The position numbers and the translations under genes are program-made. Of a DNA stretch of 64,000 nucleotides, positions 43,365 through 52,289 are shown piece by piece; the stretch's first letter is position 1, and each line of letters opens with the position of its first letter. Origin of the DNA: an uncultured beta proteobacterium (GTDB lineage Bacteria > Pseudomonadota > Gammaproteobacteria > Burkholderiales > Burkholderiaceae_C). The stretch is from assembly GCA_903960915.1 (NCBI GenBank), contig CAJCCO010000103.1, positions 1 to 64,000 of the forward strand, read 5' to 3'. The notes below the pieces were generated by a model. That model did no database searches. It saw only the letters and a program-made list of their open reading frames with translations, and had not been told where the DNA came from.

Positions 43365-44336
43365 ATGAGTTTTCTCTCTGTGCTAATTGCCCTGTTGCTC
43401 GAACAGGCGCGTCCTTTAGGGCCTGGAAATTCCATACACCACAGCATCCGTGTATGGGTGCGATGGTGTGCCAAAAATTTTGATGCCGGCAAGTCTTCGC
43501 ATGGGTGGTTGGCCTGGGGCTTTGCGGTTGGCGGGCCGTCACTGTTAGTTTTGCTGATTTATTGGTTGTTGCAGGTTTTTGTGGGTTGGCCCCTGGCTTT
43601 GATTTGGAGTGTTGCCGTGCTTTACGCCACGTTGGGCTTTCGGCAGTTCAGTTTTCACTTTACACAGATACGGGATGCTTTGACCGATGGCGACGAAGAA
43701 CTGGCACGCCAACTTTTGGCTGATTGGCAGCAAATAGATGCGCGCGATCTGCCCCGTAGCGAAATTGTGCGGCACGTGATTGAGCACTCTGTGCTGGCCG
43801 CACACCGGCACGTGTTTGGGGTGTTGACTTGGTATTGTGTACTGGCTGCATTTGGCCTGGGACCGGCAGGTGCCGTGTTGTACCGCCTGAGCGAATTTGT
43901 AGCCCGATACTGGCAGCATAAAAGTAAAACCCAACATCAACCCATGAGTGATGCCTTGCAGCACATCGGCAAAACGGCGTGGGCTGTGGTCGACTGGGTG
44001 CCCGCTCGAATCACGGCTGTCAGCTTTGCCGTTGTGGGTAGTTTTGAGGATGCCATTGACGGATGGCGTAATCAGGAATTGCGTTTCTCGGATGACAGCG
44101 ATGGCGTGGTGTTGGCAGCAACCTCAGGCGCAGTCAATATTCAGCTGGGCGGCCCTACCATTCCTACCAGCCTGCAGCCAACTTCGACGGACACCAGCAG
44201 TGTGCCCCTTGCCTTGCCACCACGTCAAACGCCTGAAATAGCGCATTTCCCTGTGATTGTGGGCCTGGTTTGGCGAACCGTTGTCATGTGGATGGTGTTA
44301 CTCGCGCTGTTGACTCTGGCTCGTCTGCTGGGTTGA
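43365..44336 (+). CDS. CobD/CbiB-family membrane protein
   Basis: A 323-residue integral membrane protein of the CobD/CbiB family (adenosylcobinamide-phosphate synthase and relatives). Landmarks: FLSVLIALLLEQARPLGPGNSIH, FHFTQIRDALTDGDEELARQLLADW near residue 100, SEIVRHVIEHSVLAAHRHVFGVLTWY near 127 and DWVPARITAVSFAVVGSFEDAI near 205. It is not in a cobalamin operon and its central glutamate-rich loop resembles AmpE-like members, so a true role in corrinoid synthesis is uncertain. Confidence 0.75.
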   Translation: MSFLSVLIALLLEQARPLGPGNSIHHSIRVWVRWCAKNFDAGKSSHGWLAWGFAVGGPSLLVLLIYWLLQVFVGWPLALIWSVAVLYATLGFRQFSFHFTQIRDALTDGDEELARQLLADWQQIDARDLPRSEIVRHVIEHSVLAAHRHVFGVLTWYCVLAAFGLGPAGAVLYRLSEFVARYWQHKSKTQHQPMSDALQHIGKTAWAVVDWVPARITAVSFAVVGSFEDAIDGWRNQELRFSDDSDGVVLAATSGAVNIQLGGPTIPTSLQPTSTDTSSVPLALPPRQTPEIAHFPVIVGLVWRTVVMWMVLLALLTLARLLG

Positions 44337-44413
44337 GTTCATTGTGCAAGGTGGCAAACCTTGCTTTGCATGAATCGTCCTTTCACGGTCATCCATTGGC
44401 GCCATGCAAGCAT

Positions 44414-45337
44414 TCAATACTTGCGGGTCTGACTCAACTCTGCGTATAAATCGCTGTAAATTTTGTAGCGGTTGGCGCTGATGTACTCTGGACTGTCTGC
44501 CTCAAATTTGAGGGCCGCCATGACGCTACAACCGGGTTCATGCAGGTGGCTGCAGTTGTAGAACTTGCAATTTGAAATGTGCGGCTTGAGGTCAGGCATG
44601 TAAGCGGCTAGTTGCGCTGGACGAATGTGGTTCAAGCCAAACTCTTGGAAGCCTGGGGAGTCAATTAAGGCCGTGCTTTTCTCAACATCCGCCCAATACC
44701 AGGTTGTACTGGTTGTGGTGTGCTTGCCAGAGTTGAGCGCCTGTGAAATTTCGCCAGTCTGGGCCAGTGCACCGGGTGCAAGTAAGTTGATGAGGGTGCT
44801 TTTACCCGCACCTGAAGGGCCGAGTACCAAGGTGGTTTTGCCACCCAGCACCTTGAGCAACTCTGCCTTGTCTGTGCCGCCGACCTCGCGCAGTGAAAGC
44901 GGCAACACGGCATAGTTCATTGCACGGTAAGGCCTCAGCCACTCCCATGCACGTGAAAAAGGTTCAGTCAGGTCTCTTTTATTCAGGGCAATGATGGGTG
45001 TGATGTGCTCTGCTTCAGCCGCAATCAGCGCCCTTGAAAGTTGGCTGCTGGAGAACTCAGGCTCAGCGGCAATCAGAATCAGTATTTGGTCGAGATTGCT
45101 GGCAAATGACTTGGTGCGAATTTCATCTTGCCGATAAAAAACATTTTTGCGGTCTTCAATTTTTTCAATCGTTCCCTCGTCCTCTGAGGCCTGCCACAAC
45201 ACCCGATCCCCGACGAGTCCCGTGCTTTTCTTTCCACGTGAGTGGCAAATTCGACGCTCGCCCTCAGGCGTTTCTACCAAAAAATGACGGCCATAGTTGG
45301 CCACAATCAGACCGCGTTCTAGTTTGGGTTGCGTCAT
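44414..45337 (-). CDS. rsgA: Ribosome small-subunit-dependent GTPase A
   Basis: A 307-residue circularly permuted GTPase that releases RbfA and checks 30S maturation. N-terminal OB fold (residues 1-75), then G4 NKRD near 132, the P-loop GPSGAGKST near 185, G3 DSPGF near 235 and a zinc motif CKFYNCSHLHEPGC near 265. The start at 45337 gives the family N-terminus; 21 extra codons are open upstream and would overlap the pterin dehydratase gene. The operon is M48-phhB-rsgA. Confidence 0.94.
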   Translation of the reverse strand: MTQPKLERGLIVANYGRHFLVETPEGERRICHSRGKKSTGLVGDRVLWQASEDEGTIEKIEDRKNVFYRQDEIRTKSFASNLDQILILIAAEPEFSSSQLSRALIAAEAEHITPIIALNKRDLTEPFSRAWEWLRPYRAMNYAVLPLSLREVGGTDKAELLKVLGGKTTLVLGPSGAGKSTLINLLAPGALAQTGEISQALNSGKHTTTSTTWYWADVEKSTALIDSPGFQEFGLNHIRPAQLAAYMPDLKPHISNCKFYNCSHLHEPGCSVMAALKFEADSPEYISANRYKIYSDLYAELSQTRKY

Positions 45338-45362
45338 CAATGAGCGGTTCGCAAAGAGGGGC

Positions 45363-45689
45363 TTAGACAAGCAATGCGTCAACTTGCGTGGCGCATTCAA
45401 TGTCGGTGAGGGAAATACCAGCTACGTCGTGGGTGTTAAAGCGCACAACACAACGGTTGAAATGCACGGATAAATCGGGGTGGTGATCTTGTACGTGAGC
45501 AATCATGGCCACAGCATTCACAAAAGCCATAGTTTCAAAATAATTGGCAAACGCAAAGGTTTTTTCAATAGCCACAAGGCTGCCATCACCGGTTAGCTTC
45601 CAGCCTTCCAGCGTAGCCAAGCGACTCACCACTTCAGGTGCGGACAAAGCACGCCGTGCCAGCACTGACCAATCTTTTTTCTTCAGCAT
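45363..45689 (-). CDS. phhB: Pterin-4a-carbinolamine dehydratase
   Basis: A 108-residue protein that dehydrates 4a-hydroxytetrahydrobiopterin after phenylalanine hydroxylation. The signature VQDHHPDLSVHFNRCVVRF (near residue 66) contains the catalytic His-His...His set, and GISLTDIECATQVD completes the fold. It lies between the M48 protease (12-nt gap) and rsgA. No phenylalanine hydroxylase is in the window, so the in vivo partner is unknown. Confidence 0.93.
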   Translation of the reverse strand: MLKKKDWSVLARRALSAPEVVSRLATLEGWKLTGDGSLVAIEKTFAFANYFETMAFVNAVAMIAHVQDHHPDLSVHFNRCVVRFNTHDVAGISLTDIECATQVDALLV

Positions 45690-45701
45690 GCAGGTAATTT
45701 T

Positions 45702-46994
45702 CTAGTGAGCAGGTTTTAAGGCCATCATCCGTGCCAGGCGCTCTGTAGCTGGCGGATGGGAGTAATAAAACTTCGCGTAAATGGGATCGGGCGTGAGCGT
45801 TGAGGCATTGTCTTCGTAAAGCTTGAGCAAGGCGGAGGCCAGGTCTGGGCCACTGGTGTGCGCAACGGCGTAGGCATCGGCTTCAAACTCATGACGGCGT
45901 GAGAATTTGGCCATCAGAGGACCGAGCAAAAAGGTTAGCACCGGACTGGCCAGCAGGAACAACATGAGCGCCAACGCGTCGTTTGGTGAATTTAGATTGG
46001 GCTGTACGCCAAGGCCGGTGTAAAACCAGGCTTGAGTAGCCAGCCAACCCAGCAAGGCAAAGCCCAGCAAGCTCAGGGCAAACATGGAGGCAATGCGTTT
46101 GAGCACATGCTTGTGTTTGAAGTGTCCCAACTCATGCGCCAATACGGCATCCACTTCAGAAGCACTCAGTTTGGCCAGCAGCGTGTCATAGAACACGACA
46201 CGTTTAGCCGCACCAAAACCCGTGAAGTAAGCATTAGCGTGGGCACTGCGCTTGCTGCCGTCCATCACGAAAAGTCCTTTGGCCGAAAAACCGCAACGCT
46301 GCATTAGCGCATTCACACGCGCCTTTAGCGTTTCGTCCTCCAATGGTTTGAACTTGTTGAAGAGGGGGGCAATCCAGGTGGGAAAAATCATCAACAGCAA
46401 CAGGTTGAAACCCATCCAGACGCCCCAAGTCCACGCCCACCACCAGGTGCCGGTTGCCGCCATCATCCATAAAATAAGTGCTGCCAGGGGTAAGCCAATT
46501 AGCAGGCCGACCAAGCTCGACTTCATCAGGTCCACCAGCCAAAGTTGGAGCGTCATCTTGTTGAAACCAAACCGCGTTTCTGTCACAAAGGTTTGGTACA
46601 GGCTCAAGGGTAAATCGATCAAGCCGCTAATCAGGGCGAAGGCAACCAAAAGCGCCAATTGCTGCCACAAGCCGCCACCCAGCCAGCCCAGTAAAACCTG
46701 GTTCAGGCTTGACAGACCGCCAAGCAAGGTCCAGCCCAACAAGGTAGCCGCGCCCAGTGCCATTTCAATCATGCCCAAGCGTGACTTGGCGATGGTGTAG
46801 TCAGCAGCCTTTTGATGTGCGGTCAGCGAGATGGTGTTAGAAAAGTTGGCAGGTACTTGGCCCCGGTGCAGGGCCACGAACCTGATCTGCCGTGAGGTCA
46901 GCCAGAATTTGAGGGCTATACCAAGTAGCAGAAAAGCGGCGAATGCCAGAGTCAGTACCAGAGAAAAAGAAACGGAAAGAATCGGGTCAGTCAT
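45702..46994 (-). CDS. M48-family zinc metalloprotease (Ste24/CAAX protease-like)
   Basis: A 430-residue inner-membrane protease with several hydrophobic segments, an N-terminal Peptidase_M48_N domain ([16 protein letters not shown] near residue 165) and the zinc site [10 protein letters not shown] near 285 with the third ligand in [12 protein letters not shown] near 363. Its end [11 protein letters not shown] is typical of the CAAX-prenyl-protease-like branch, which in bacteria acts on membrane proteins. The ATG at 46994 is only 37 nt from the divergent orn start, so the two promoters must overlap coding sequence. Confidence 0.9.
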   Translation of the reverse strand: MTDPILSVSFSLVLTLAFAAFLLLGIALKFWLTSRQIRFVALHRGQVPANFSNTISLTAHQKAADYTIAKSRLGMIEMALGAATLLGWTLLGGLSSLNQVLLGWLGGGLWQQLALLVAFALISGLIDLPLSLYQTFVTETRFGFNKMTLQLWLVDLMKSSLVGLLIGLPLAALILWMMAATGTWWWAWTWGVWMGFNLLLLMIFPTWIAPLFNKFKPLEDETLKARVNALMQRCGFSAKGLFVMDGSKRSAHANAYFTGFGAAKRVVFYDTLLAKLSASEVDAVLAHELGHFKHKHVLKRIASMFALSLLGFALLGWLATQAWFYTGLGVQPNLNSPNDALALMLFLLASPVLTFLLGPLMAKFSRRHEFEADAYAVAHTSGPDLASALLKLYEDNASTLTPDPIYAKFYYSHPPATERLARMMALKPAH

Positions 46995-47018
46995 GGCATT
47001 GGAGTTTAGGGCATCAGC

Positions 47019-47024
47019 GACAAT
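47019..47024 (+). promoter_or_regulatory. -10-like hexamer 7 nt before the orn ATG
   Basis: GACAAT ends 7 nt before the ATG at 47032. On the other strand TAAACT (47008-47003) ends 8 nt before the M48 ATG. Only 37 nt separate the two divergent start codons, which leaves no room for two normal leaders, so leaderless transcripts are likely or the promoters lie inside the opposite genes. Confidence 0.4.
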
Positions 47025-47031
47025 TCCGGGC

Positions 47032-47619
47032 ATGAACGATTCAAACCTCACCACAAAGCCCACGTCGCTTGTCAAATCTGAAAACAACCTTGTATGGCTT
47101 GATTGCGAAATGACCGGACTCCAGCCAGAGGTGGACCGGATCATTGAAATTGCGGTCATTGTGACCGGCCCGCAACTTGAGTGCAGGATAGAAGGCCCCG
47201 TGCTGGTTATTTACCAAAGCAACGAACAATTGGGAAAAATGGACGCCTGGAATCGGGGAACGCACGGCAAAAGTGGGCTGATCGACAAGGTCAAAGCCTC
47301 AACGGTCACTGAAGCTCAGGCCGAAAAGCAGTTGCTGGATTTTTTAAAGCAGTACGTTCCCAAAAACAGTTCGCCTATGTGCGGCAATAGCATTGGGCAA
47401 GACCGGCGCTTTCTGGTGAAATACATGCCGGAATTAGAGGCATTCTTCCATTACCGCAACCTGGATGTGAGTACCCTCAAAGAGTTGTCCAAACGTTGGC
47501 GGCCTGAGGTGTATGCCTCTTTCAAGAAGCAGCAGCGTCACACCGCCTTGGCCGATGTGCACGAGTCGATTGATGAGCTGGAACACTACCGGCAACACTT
47601 TTTGAAATTGCAGGCTTAG
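47032..47619 (+). CDS. orn: Oligoribonuclease
   Basis: A 195-residue DEDDh 3'-5' exonuclease that degrades RNA dinucleotides, including pGpG. Motifs: [23 protein letters not shown] with the first Asp and Glu near residue 24 (core LDCEMTGL), [11 protein letters not shown] near 118 with the second Asp, [13 protein letters not shown] near 143 and [14 protein letters not shown] near 170 with the catalytic His and Asp. The N-terminal 15 residues are an extension over E. coli Orn. Confidence 0.95.
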   Translation: MNDSNLTTKPTSLVKSENNLVWLDCEMTGLQPEVDRIIEIAVIVTGPQLECRIEGPVLVIYQSNEQLGKMDAWNRGTHGKSGLIDKVKASTVTEAQAEKQLLDFLKQYVPKNSSPMCGNSIGQDRRFLVKYMPELEAFFHYRNLDVSTLKELSKRWRPEVYASFKKQQRHTALADVHESIDELEHYRQHFLKLQA

Positions 47620-47639
47620 GTAGAAACCCGAATTCATGA

Positions 47640-47655
47640 CATAATGCGAGGCTGC
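47640..47655 (+). promoter_or_regulatory. Putative promoter of the RhlE-type helicase gene
   Basis: CATAATGCGAGGCTGC resembles the TATAATGTGCGGCT element seen before rpsP and rplS (A/T-rich -10 then GC-rich discriminator with GGCT). It would give a leader of about 205 nt before the ATG at 47860, long as in many cold-induced helicase mRNAs. No good -35 is visible. Confidence 0.45.
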
Positions 47656-47859
47656 ACCGCTACTGCGGCGCATATTTGTACATCTCCCTTCATTCACTGG
47701 GTCCAGCGCGACATCGCATTCAGCGGCGTCTGCACAAAAGGGCCCCCAGCGCTGGTTGAACTCTTCATGAGTCAGAGCAGGTTCCGTTTGATGGTTGATG
47801 TTTTTTAACCATTGACGGAACAAACGCGATTACCGCGTTGTTCGCGTGTGAGTAAATTC

Positions 47860-49725
47860 ATGACTGACGCTATCCAAGCGACAGGCGACTTTTCGCCTGC
47901 CGAAACTATTTCAATTGATGCCGTTGACACGGTAAACACCCCCGAGGTCGAACTGGTCACAGAAGCCCCTAACGGCTTCGTTACGCTGGGCCTGGCCCCC
48001 GAGCTGGTGCGTGCGGTCAAAGACCTGGGCTTCACCCAGCCCACGACCGTTCAGCTAAAAACCATCCCTCTGGCTATGCAAGGCGAGACTGACGCAAAAG
48101 GCGCTGCACGTTTTGTGGATCTGATGGTGTCCAGTCAGACCGGTAGTGGCAAAACAGCGGCGTTCCTGCTGCCTGTACTGCACACCTTGTTGTCGCAAAT
48201 GGCGCAAGCTGAAGACAAAGAACGCGCGGACTATGAGCAAGCTGTGGCCGCTGCCACAGCCAATGGCGAAGCGCCTCCCAAACGCGCCAAGCGCAAAGAC
48301 CCTACCAATCCCCGCAACTTCTCAGCAGCCACCCCTGGCGCCTTGATTGTTTGTCCTACCCGCGAACTGGCGCAGCAAGTTGCACATGATGCGATCGACC
48401 TCGTGCAGCATTGCCGCGGTTTGCGCATTGCCAATATCGTTGGTGGTATGCCTTACCAGCTGCAAATTGCCAAGCTGCAAAACGCCAACCTCGTGGTGGC
48501 CACACCAGGACGTTTGCTTGATCTGCAGCGCTCCATGCAAATTAAACTGGACCAAGTGCAGTTTTTGGTCGTGGATGAGGCCGACCGCATGTTGGACCTG
48601 GGATTCTCCGATGACCTGGCGGAAATCAACCAACTGACGATAGAGCGCAAGCAAACCATGATGTTCAGCGCCACGTTTGCGCCGCGTATCCAGCAACTGG
48701 CTTCACGCGTCATGCGCGAACCTCAGCGAATTCAGATCGATTCCCCTCAGGAAAAACACGCCAACATCAAGCAGGCACTGTTCTGGGCTGACAACGCACA
48801 GCACAAGCGCAAGTTGCTCGACCATTGGCTGCGTGACACCACTATCAATCAAGCCATTGTTTTTGCCAGTACACAAATTGAGTGCGATGGCTTGGCCAAT
48901 GACCTGCAACAAGAAGGCTTCTCGGCGGTTGCCCTGCACGGTGCCTTGAGCCAGGGCTTGCGTAATCGCCGCCTGATGGCTTTGCGTCAAGGCCAGGTTC
49001 AGATCCTGGTAGCCACTGATGTCGCCGCCCGTGGTATCGATGTGCCAACCATTAGCCACGTCTTTAACTTCGGCCTGCCCATGAAAGCGGAAGACTACAC
49101 CCACCGCATTGGCCGTACCGGACGCGCAGGACGTGATGGTTTAGCCGTGACGTTTGCCGAGTTCCGTGATCGCCGCAAGATTTTTGACATTGAAGCCTAC
49201 AGCCGCCAACAGTTCAAGGCCGAGACAATTCCCGGTCTGGAACCTCAGCAGCGCATGCCCGATTCGCGTCCAAGTTCTAACTTTGGTGGACGTGACAACC
49301 GGGGTGGCAATGACCACCAATCTCGTGACCGTAAATTTGGCGGTGGTGGACGGCCTGGTGGCTTCGGTGCCCCCCGTGGCGGCTTCGCTGACAGAAACGC
49401 TGGCGCTCCTCGTGATGCGGGCGGCGGTGGCTTTCAAAATCAAAATGCAGGTAGCTTCGGTCAGCCTGATGGTCGAAACAACGGTGGTGCTCGTGAAGGC
49501 TTTAGCTACGAGCGCAAAGGCGGCTTCAATGACCGCTTTGCGGGTGCTCGCAACGAAGGCGCTGCACCGCGTGGTGACTTTGCTCCACGCGGTGACTTCG
49601 CGCCTCGTGGCGACTTCGCTGCACGAAAGCCTGCGTTTGGTAAGCCAATGGGTGTCAAGCCCGGCAACGGCGGCAAGGTATTTGTGCCCCGCGATGCTAA
49701 AAAACGGCCTGCCAAAAACTTCTAA
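47860..49725 (+). CDS. rhlE: DEAD-box RNA helicase, RhlE type
   Basis: A 621-residue helicase. Q motif FVTLGLAPELVRAVKDLGF near residue 40, motif I SSQTGSGKT near 92, Ia PTRELAQQ, motif II VDEADRMLD, motif III FSATF and motif VI HRIGRTGRAGR are all present. An insert of about 40 residues, rich in Ala, Glu and Lys, separates motifs I and Ia. The C-terminal 170 residues are Gly/Arg/Asn-rich and contain GDFAPR repeated three times (last copy GDFAAR). The ATG at 47860 is chosen; a TTG at 47812 in the same frame is possible. Confidence 0.92.
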   Translation: MTDAIQATGDFSPAETISIDAVDTVNTPEVELVTEAPNGFVTLGLAPELVRAVKDLGFTQPTTVQLKTIPLAMQGETDAKGAARFVDLMVSSQTGSGKTAAFLLPVLHTLLSQMAQAEDKERADYEQAVAAATANGEAPPKRAKRKDPTNPRNFSAATPGALIVCPTRELAQQVAHDAIDLVQHCRGLRIANIVGGMPYQLQIAKLQNANLVVATPGRLLDLQRSMQIKLDQVQFLVVDEADRMLDLGFSDDLAEINQLTIERKQTMMFSATFAPRIQQLASRVMREPQRIQIDSPQEKHANIKQALFWADNAQHKRKLLDHWLRDTTINQAIVFASTQIECDGLANDLQQEGFSAVALHGALSQGLRNRRLMALRQGQVQILVATDVAARGIDVPTISHVFNFGLPMKAEDYTHRIGRTGRAGRDGLAVTFAEFRDRRKIFDIEAYSRQQFKAETIPGLEPQQRMPDSRPSSNFGGRDNRGGNDHQSRDRKFGGGGRPGGFGAPRGGFADRNAGAPRDAGGGGFQNQNAGSFGQPDGRNNGGAREGFSYERKGGFNDRFAGARNEGAAPRGDFAPRGDFAPRGDFAARKPAFGKPMGVKPGNGGKVFVPRDAKKRPAKNF

Positions 49726-49756
49726 GAAATTTCCCGCATGTTCGGGTAATTAACCT

Positions 49757-49795
49757 CCCATGAAAGAACGCGCCTTGTGCGCGTTTTTTCATGGG
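49757..49795 (+). terminator. Intrinsic terminator of the helicase gene
   Basis: CCCATGAAAGAACGCGC (49757-49773) pairs with GCGCGTTTTTTCATGGG (49779-49795) around cttgt with one mismatch, and the U-run is built into the 3' arm. The symmetric A/T tract could terminate from either side. Confidence 0.85.
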
Positions 49796-49969
49796 CCTTG
49801 CCATGGGAAATGCCGGTTCCATTTGCCCAAGTATTTTTCAGTCTTCGCTATTCGCCCACTCGCCAACAGTCTAGGGCAGTGTTAGCCTTGGCACCCTGCG
49901 GTATTGACTGCTCAGCTCAGGGTTGTTGCAACACGCTTGGTCAATGGTTGGTTATTCAGGGAGAGGCGA

Positions 49970-51181
49970 ATGTCTGAAAAAATTAGGGTAGAAAATCTGT
50001 GCAAGGTTTTTGGGCCAGACCCCGAATTGGCCATGCGCCTGCTCCAGTCCGGGCTAGACAAGGACGCTATTTTTCAGCAAACGGGCATGGTGGTGGGTGT
50101 CAACCATGCCAACTTCCATGTCAACGAAGGCGAAATATTTGTTTTGATGGGATTGTCGGGTTCTGGCAAGTCCACATTGATTCGCTTGCTTAACCGTTTG
50201 GTGGAGCCCACCCATGGCCAAATTTTGTTGGGCGGGCATGACGTTGCAAGCCTGAGCAATAAAGCACTGGTTGAATTGCGCCGAAAAGACATGGCGATGG
50301 TTTTCCAGTCGTTTGCTTTGCTGCCGCATCTCTCTGTTTTAGACAACACAGCTTTCGGTTTGGAGGTGGCTGGTGTGGGTCGTCAAGCGCGTGAAAAAAG
50401 GGCCATGGAGGTACTGGCGCAAGTGGGGTTGCAAGACTATGCACGCCGGTTGCCCAGCGAACTCTCTGGCGGCATGCAACAGCGTGTGGGTTTGGCCCGT
50501 GCGCTGGCCGTAGACCCTACGTTGATGCTGATGGATGAAGCCTTCTCTGCGCTAGATCCGCTCATGCGCAAAGAGATGCAGGACTTGCTGCTGCACTTGC
50601 AAAGTGAGCAGCGGCGCACCATTGTTTTTGTCTCCCACGATTTGGAAGAAGCCTTCCATATTGGCGACCGCATAGCCATCATGCACGGGGGCTCCATAGT
50701 TCAAATTGGTACGCCCAATGAGATTCTGCGAAACCCCAGCAATGCCTATGTCAAGGCCTTCTTCAAAGGGGTGGACGTCAACAAATACCTGCTAGCCAGC
50801 GACATCGTCACCCGCAACGAGACGCTAGAAATTCGCACCACAGCGGACCTTCGTGCTGATTTTTCAGGTGCGGTCGAACAACTCAAGGCACACCAAAAAC
50901 ACCACGCCTGCGTAGTCAATGAAGCCGGTCAATGGGTAGGTATGGTGTCGGTCGAATCCATGCTGCACAGCCTGGAGGCGCCCTCGGTCAGTTTGCCGGC
51001 AGCCCTGCTTGTTGGGGTCGAACCGGTGGTCGGCCATATCAGCCTCAAGGAGGTGATGCGTTGCCTGGTCAAAACCAACTTGCCCTTGCCGGTCGTCGAT
51101 GCTGCAGGCTACTACATGGGGACAATTAGCCAGCAGGTGCTGTTAAGAAAAATGGTCGAAGAGGAGAATAACCATGGGTGA
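49970..51181 (+). CDS. Glycine betaine/choline ABC transporter ATPase (ProV/OpuAA/ChoV type)
   Basis: A 403-residue ABC ATPase with the long ProV-type N-terminal helix (residues 14-50). Walker A GLSGSGKST is at 61-69, signature LSGGMQQR near 165 and Walker B LMLMDEAFSALDP near 185. Two CBS domains follow (residues about 270-400), which in OpuA sense ionic strength or nucleotides. GGGAGAGG lies just before the ATG. It overlaps the permease gene by 8 nt. No binding protein lies beside it; the best candidate is ChoX at 60994, so choline or betaine is the likely cargo. Confidence 0.9.
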   Translation: MSEKIRVENLCKVFGPDPELAMRLLQSGLDKDAIFQQTGMVVGVNHANFHVNEGEIFVLMGLSGSGKSTLIRLLNRLVEPTHGQILLGGHDVASLSNKALVELRRKDMAMVFQSFALLPHLSVLDNTAFGLEVAGVGRQAREKRAMEVLAQVGLQDYARRLPSELSGGMQQRVGLARALAVDPTLMLMDEAFSALDPLMRKEMQDLLLHLQSEQRRTIVFVSHDLEEAFHIGDRIAIMHGGSIVQIGTPNEILRNPSNAYVKAFFKGVDVNKYLLASDIVTRNETLEIRTTADLRADFSGAVEQLKAHQKHHACVVNEAGQWVGMVSVESMLHSLEAPSVSLPAALLVGVEPVVGHISLKEVMRCLVKTNLPLPVVDAAGYYMGTISQQVLLRKMVEEENNHG

Positions 51182-52049
51182 ACGGCTCGCACTTGGCCAA
51201 TGGGTCGACCAGGCGGTCAACTTTGTGATTCAGAACGATGGCGGTAGCCTGGAGCGTTTGGGTTCTGGCATTGGCACCTTGACCGAGGGACTGGAGATAG
51301 GGCTTGGTGCCGTTCCCGTCTGGGCTGTCACCGCTGTATGGGTCGTTTTGGGCCTCTGGCGCGTGGGCTGGGCATTCGCCTTGTTCTGCTTAGCCTCCTG
51401 CCTGGTGATTCACGACATGGGTTTTTGGTCGCAAACCATGATCACCCTGGCACTGATTATTTCTGCCACATTGATCAGCCTGTTGATAGGTCTCCCCCTG
51501 GGCATTTGGGTGGCCAGAAACGACCGTGTTGCCGCACTGGTTCGGCCCACTTTGGACTTCATGCAAACCATGCCCGCATTCGTCTACCTCATTCCCGCGG
51601 CTATGTTGTTTGGTCTGGGGCGAGTGCCCGGTGTGCTGGCCACCGTTATTTTTGCGATGCCGCCCGTGGTCAGGCTGACCAGTCTGGGTATTCGCCAGGT
51701 CAACAAAGAGCAGGTTGAAGCGGGTATTACCTTTGGCTGCACGCCAGCGCAGGTGCTGTTTAAAGTGCAGATACCTGGCGCCTTGCCTTCCATCATGGCG
51801 GGTATCAACCAAACCATCATGATGTCTTTGTCGATGGTCATCATTGCCTCTATGGTAGGCGCCGGCGGTCTGGGCAATGATGTGCTGGCCAGTATCCAAC
51901 GGCTTGATATTGGCCTAGGCTTCGAATCGGGTCTGGCAGTCGTCCTGTTGGCCATCATGCTCGACCGCATCACCGAAACCTTTGGCAGCACAGTGCCCAA
52001 GCGTTCACTCAAAGACAGGTGGCGTCTACTTATACGCCCAGCCAAGTAA
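51174..52049 (+). CDS. Glycine betaine/choline ABC transporter permease (ProW/ChoW type)
   Basis: A 291-residue inner-membrane permease with an N-terminal amphipathic extension (residues 1-40) and about six hydrophobic segments. The binding-protein-dependent transport motif EAGITFGCTPAQVLFKVQIPGALPSIMAG is represented by its core EAGITFGCTPAQVLFKVQIP near residue 183. GLPLGIWVARND and MPAFVYLIPAAMLFGLGRVPG are typical of ProW. Translation is probably coupled to the ATPase gene. Confidence 0.9.
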   Translation: MGERLALGQWVDQAVNFVIQNDGGSLERLGSGIGTLTEGLEIGLGAVPVWAVTAVWVVLGLWRVGWAFALFCLASCLVIHDMGFWSQTMITLALIISATLISLLIGLPLGIWVARNDRVAALVRPTLDFMQTMPAFVYLIPAAMLFGLGRVPGVLATVIFAMPPVVRLTSLGIRQVNKEQVEAGITFGCTPAQVLFKVQIPGALPSIMAGINQTIMMSLSMVIIASMVGAGGLGNDVLASIQRLDIGLGFESGLAVVLLAIMLDRITETFGSTVPKRSLKDRWRLLIRPAK

Positions 52050-52094
52050 TGTGTGAACAGAAGACAAGCTGTGCAGACTGAGGTGGGCAAATCC

Positions 52095-52100
52095 TATAAT
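52095..52100 (+). promoter_or_regulatory. -10 element upstream of the GlxA-family regulator
   Basis: A perfect TATAAT lies 46 nt after the permease stop and about 190 nt before the regulator start. The -35 region is weak. The 240-bp gap otherwise contains no gene that I can see. Confidence 0.4.
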
Positions 52101-52289
52101 TCAGACCTAGTGGTGCAAGTGGTGCTTCAACCCTACCAAGCGCACTAGACACTCTAGACGCAGCAGACTTGGCGCTTTAAGAAAAAAATCAATTCAAGAT
52201 TGAACAAGGGTTTGATGGCAGGGGTAGGCAAATTGTCAGCACGATGCGGCATCCGAAATACGGTGAATCGGCAGACATAAATTTTCACG

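Noticed and set aside
47812-47859. TTG start adding 16 residues to the RhlE-type helicase
   Set aside because: No ribosome site precedes the TTG, the added residues have no helicase similarity, and ATG 47860 fits the family better.
49757-49795. Inverted repeat as an insertion-sequence end
   Set aside because: It has an embedded T-tract, sits right after a stop codon and no transposase or target duplication is nearby; it is a terminator.
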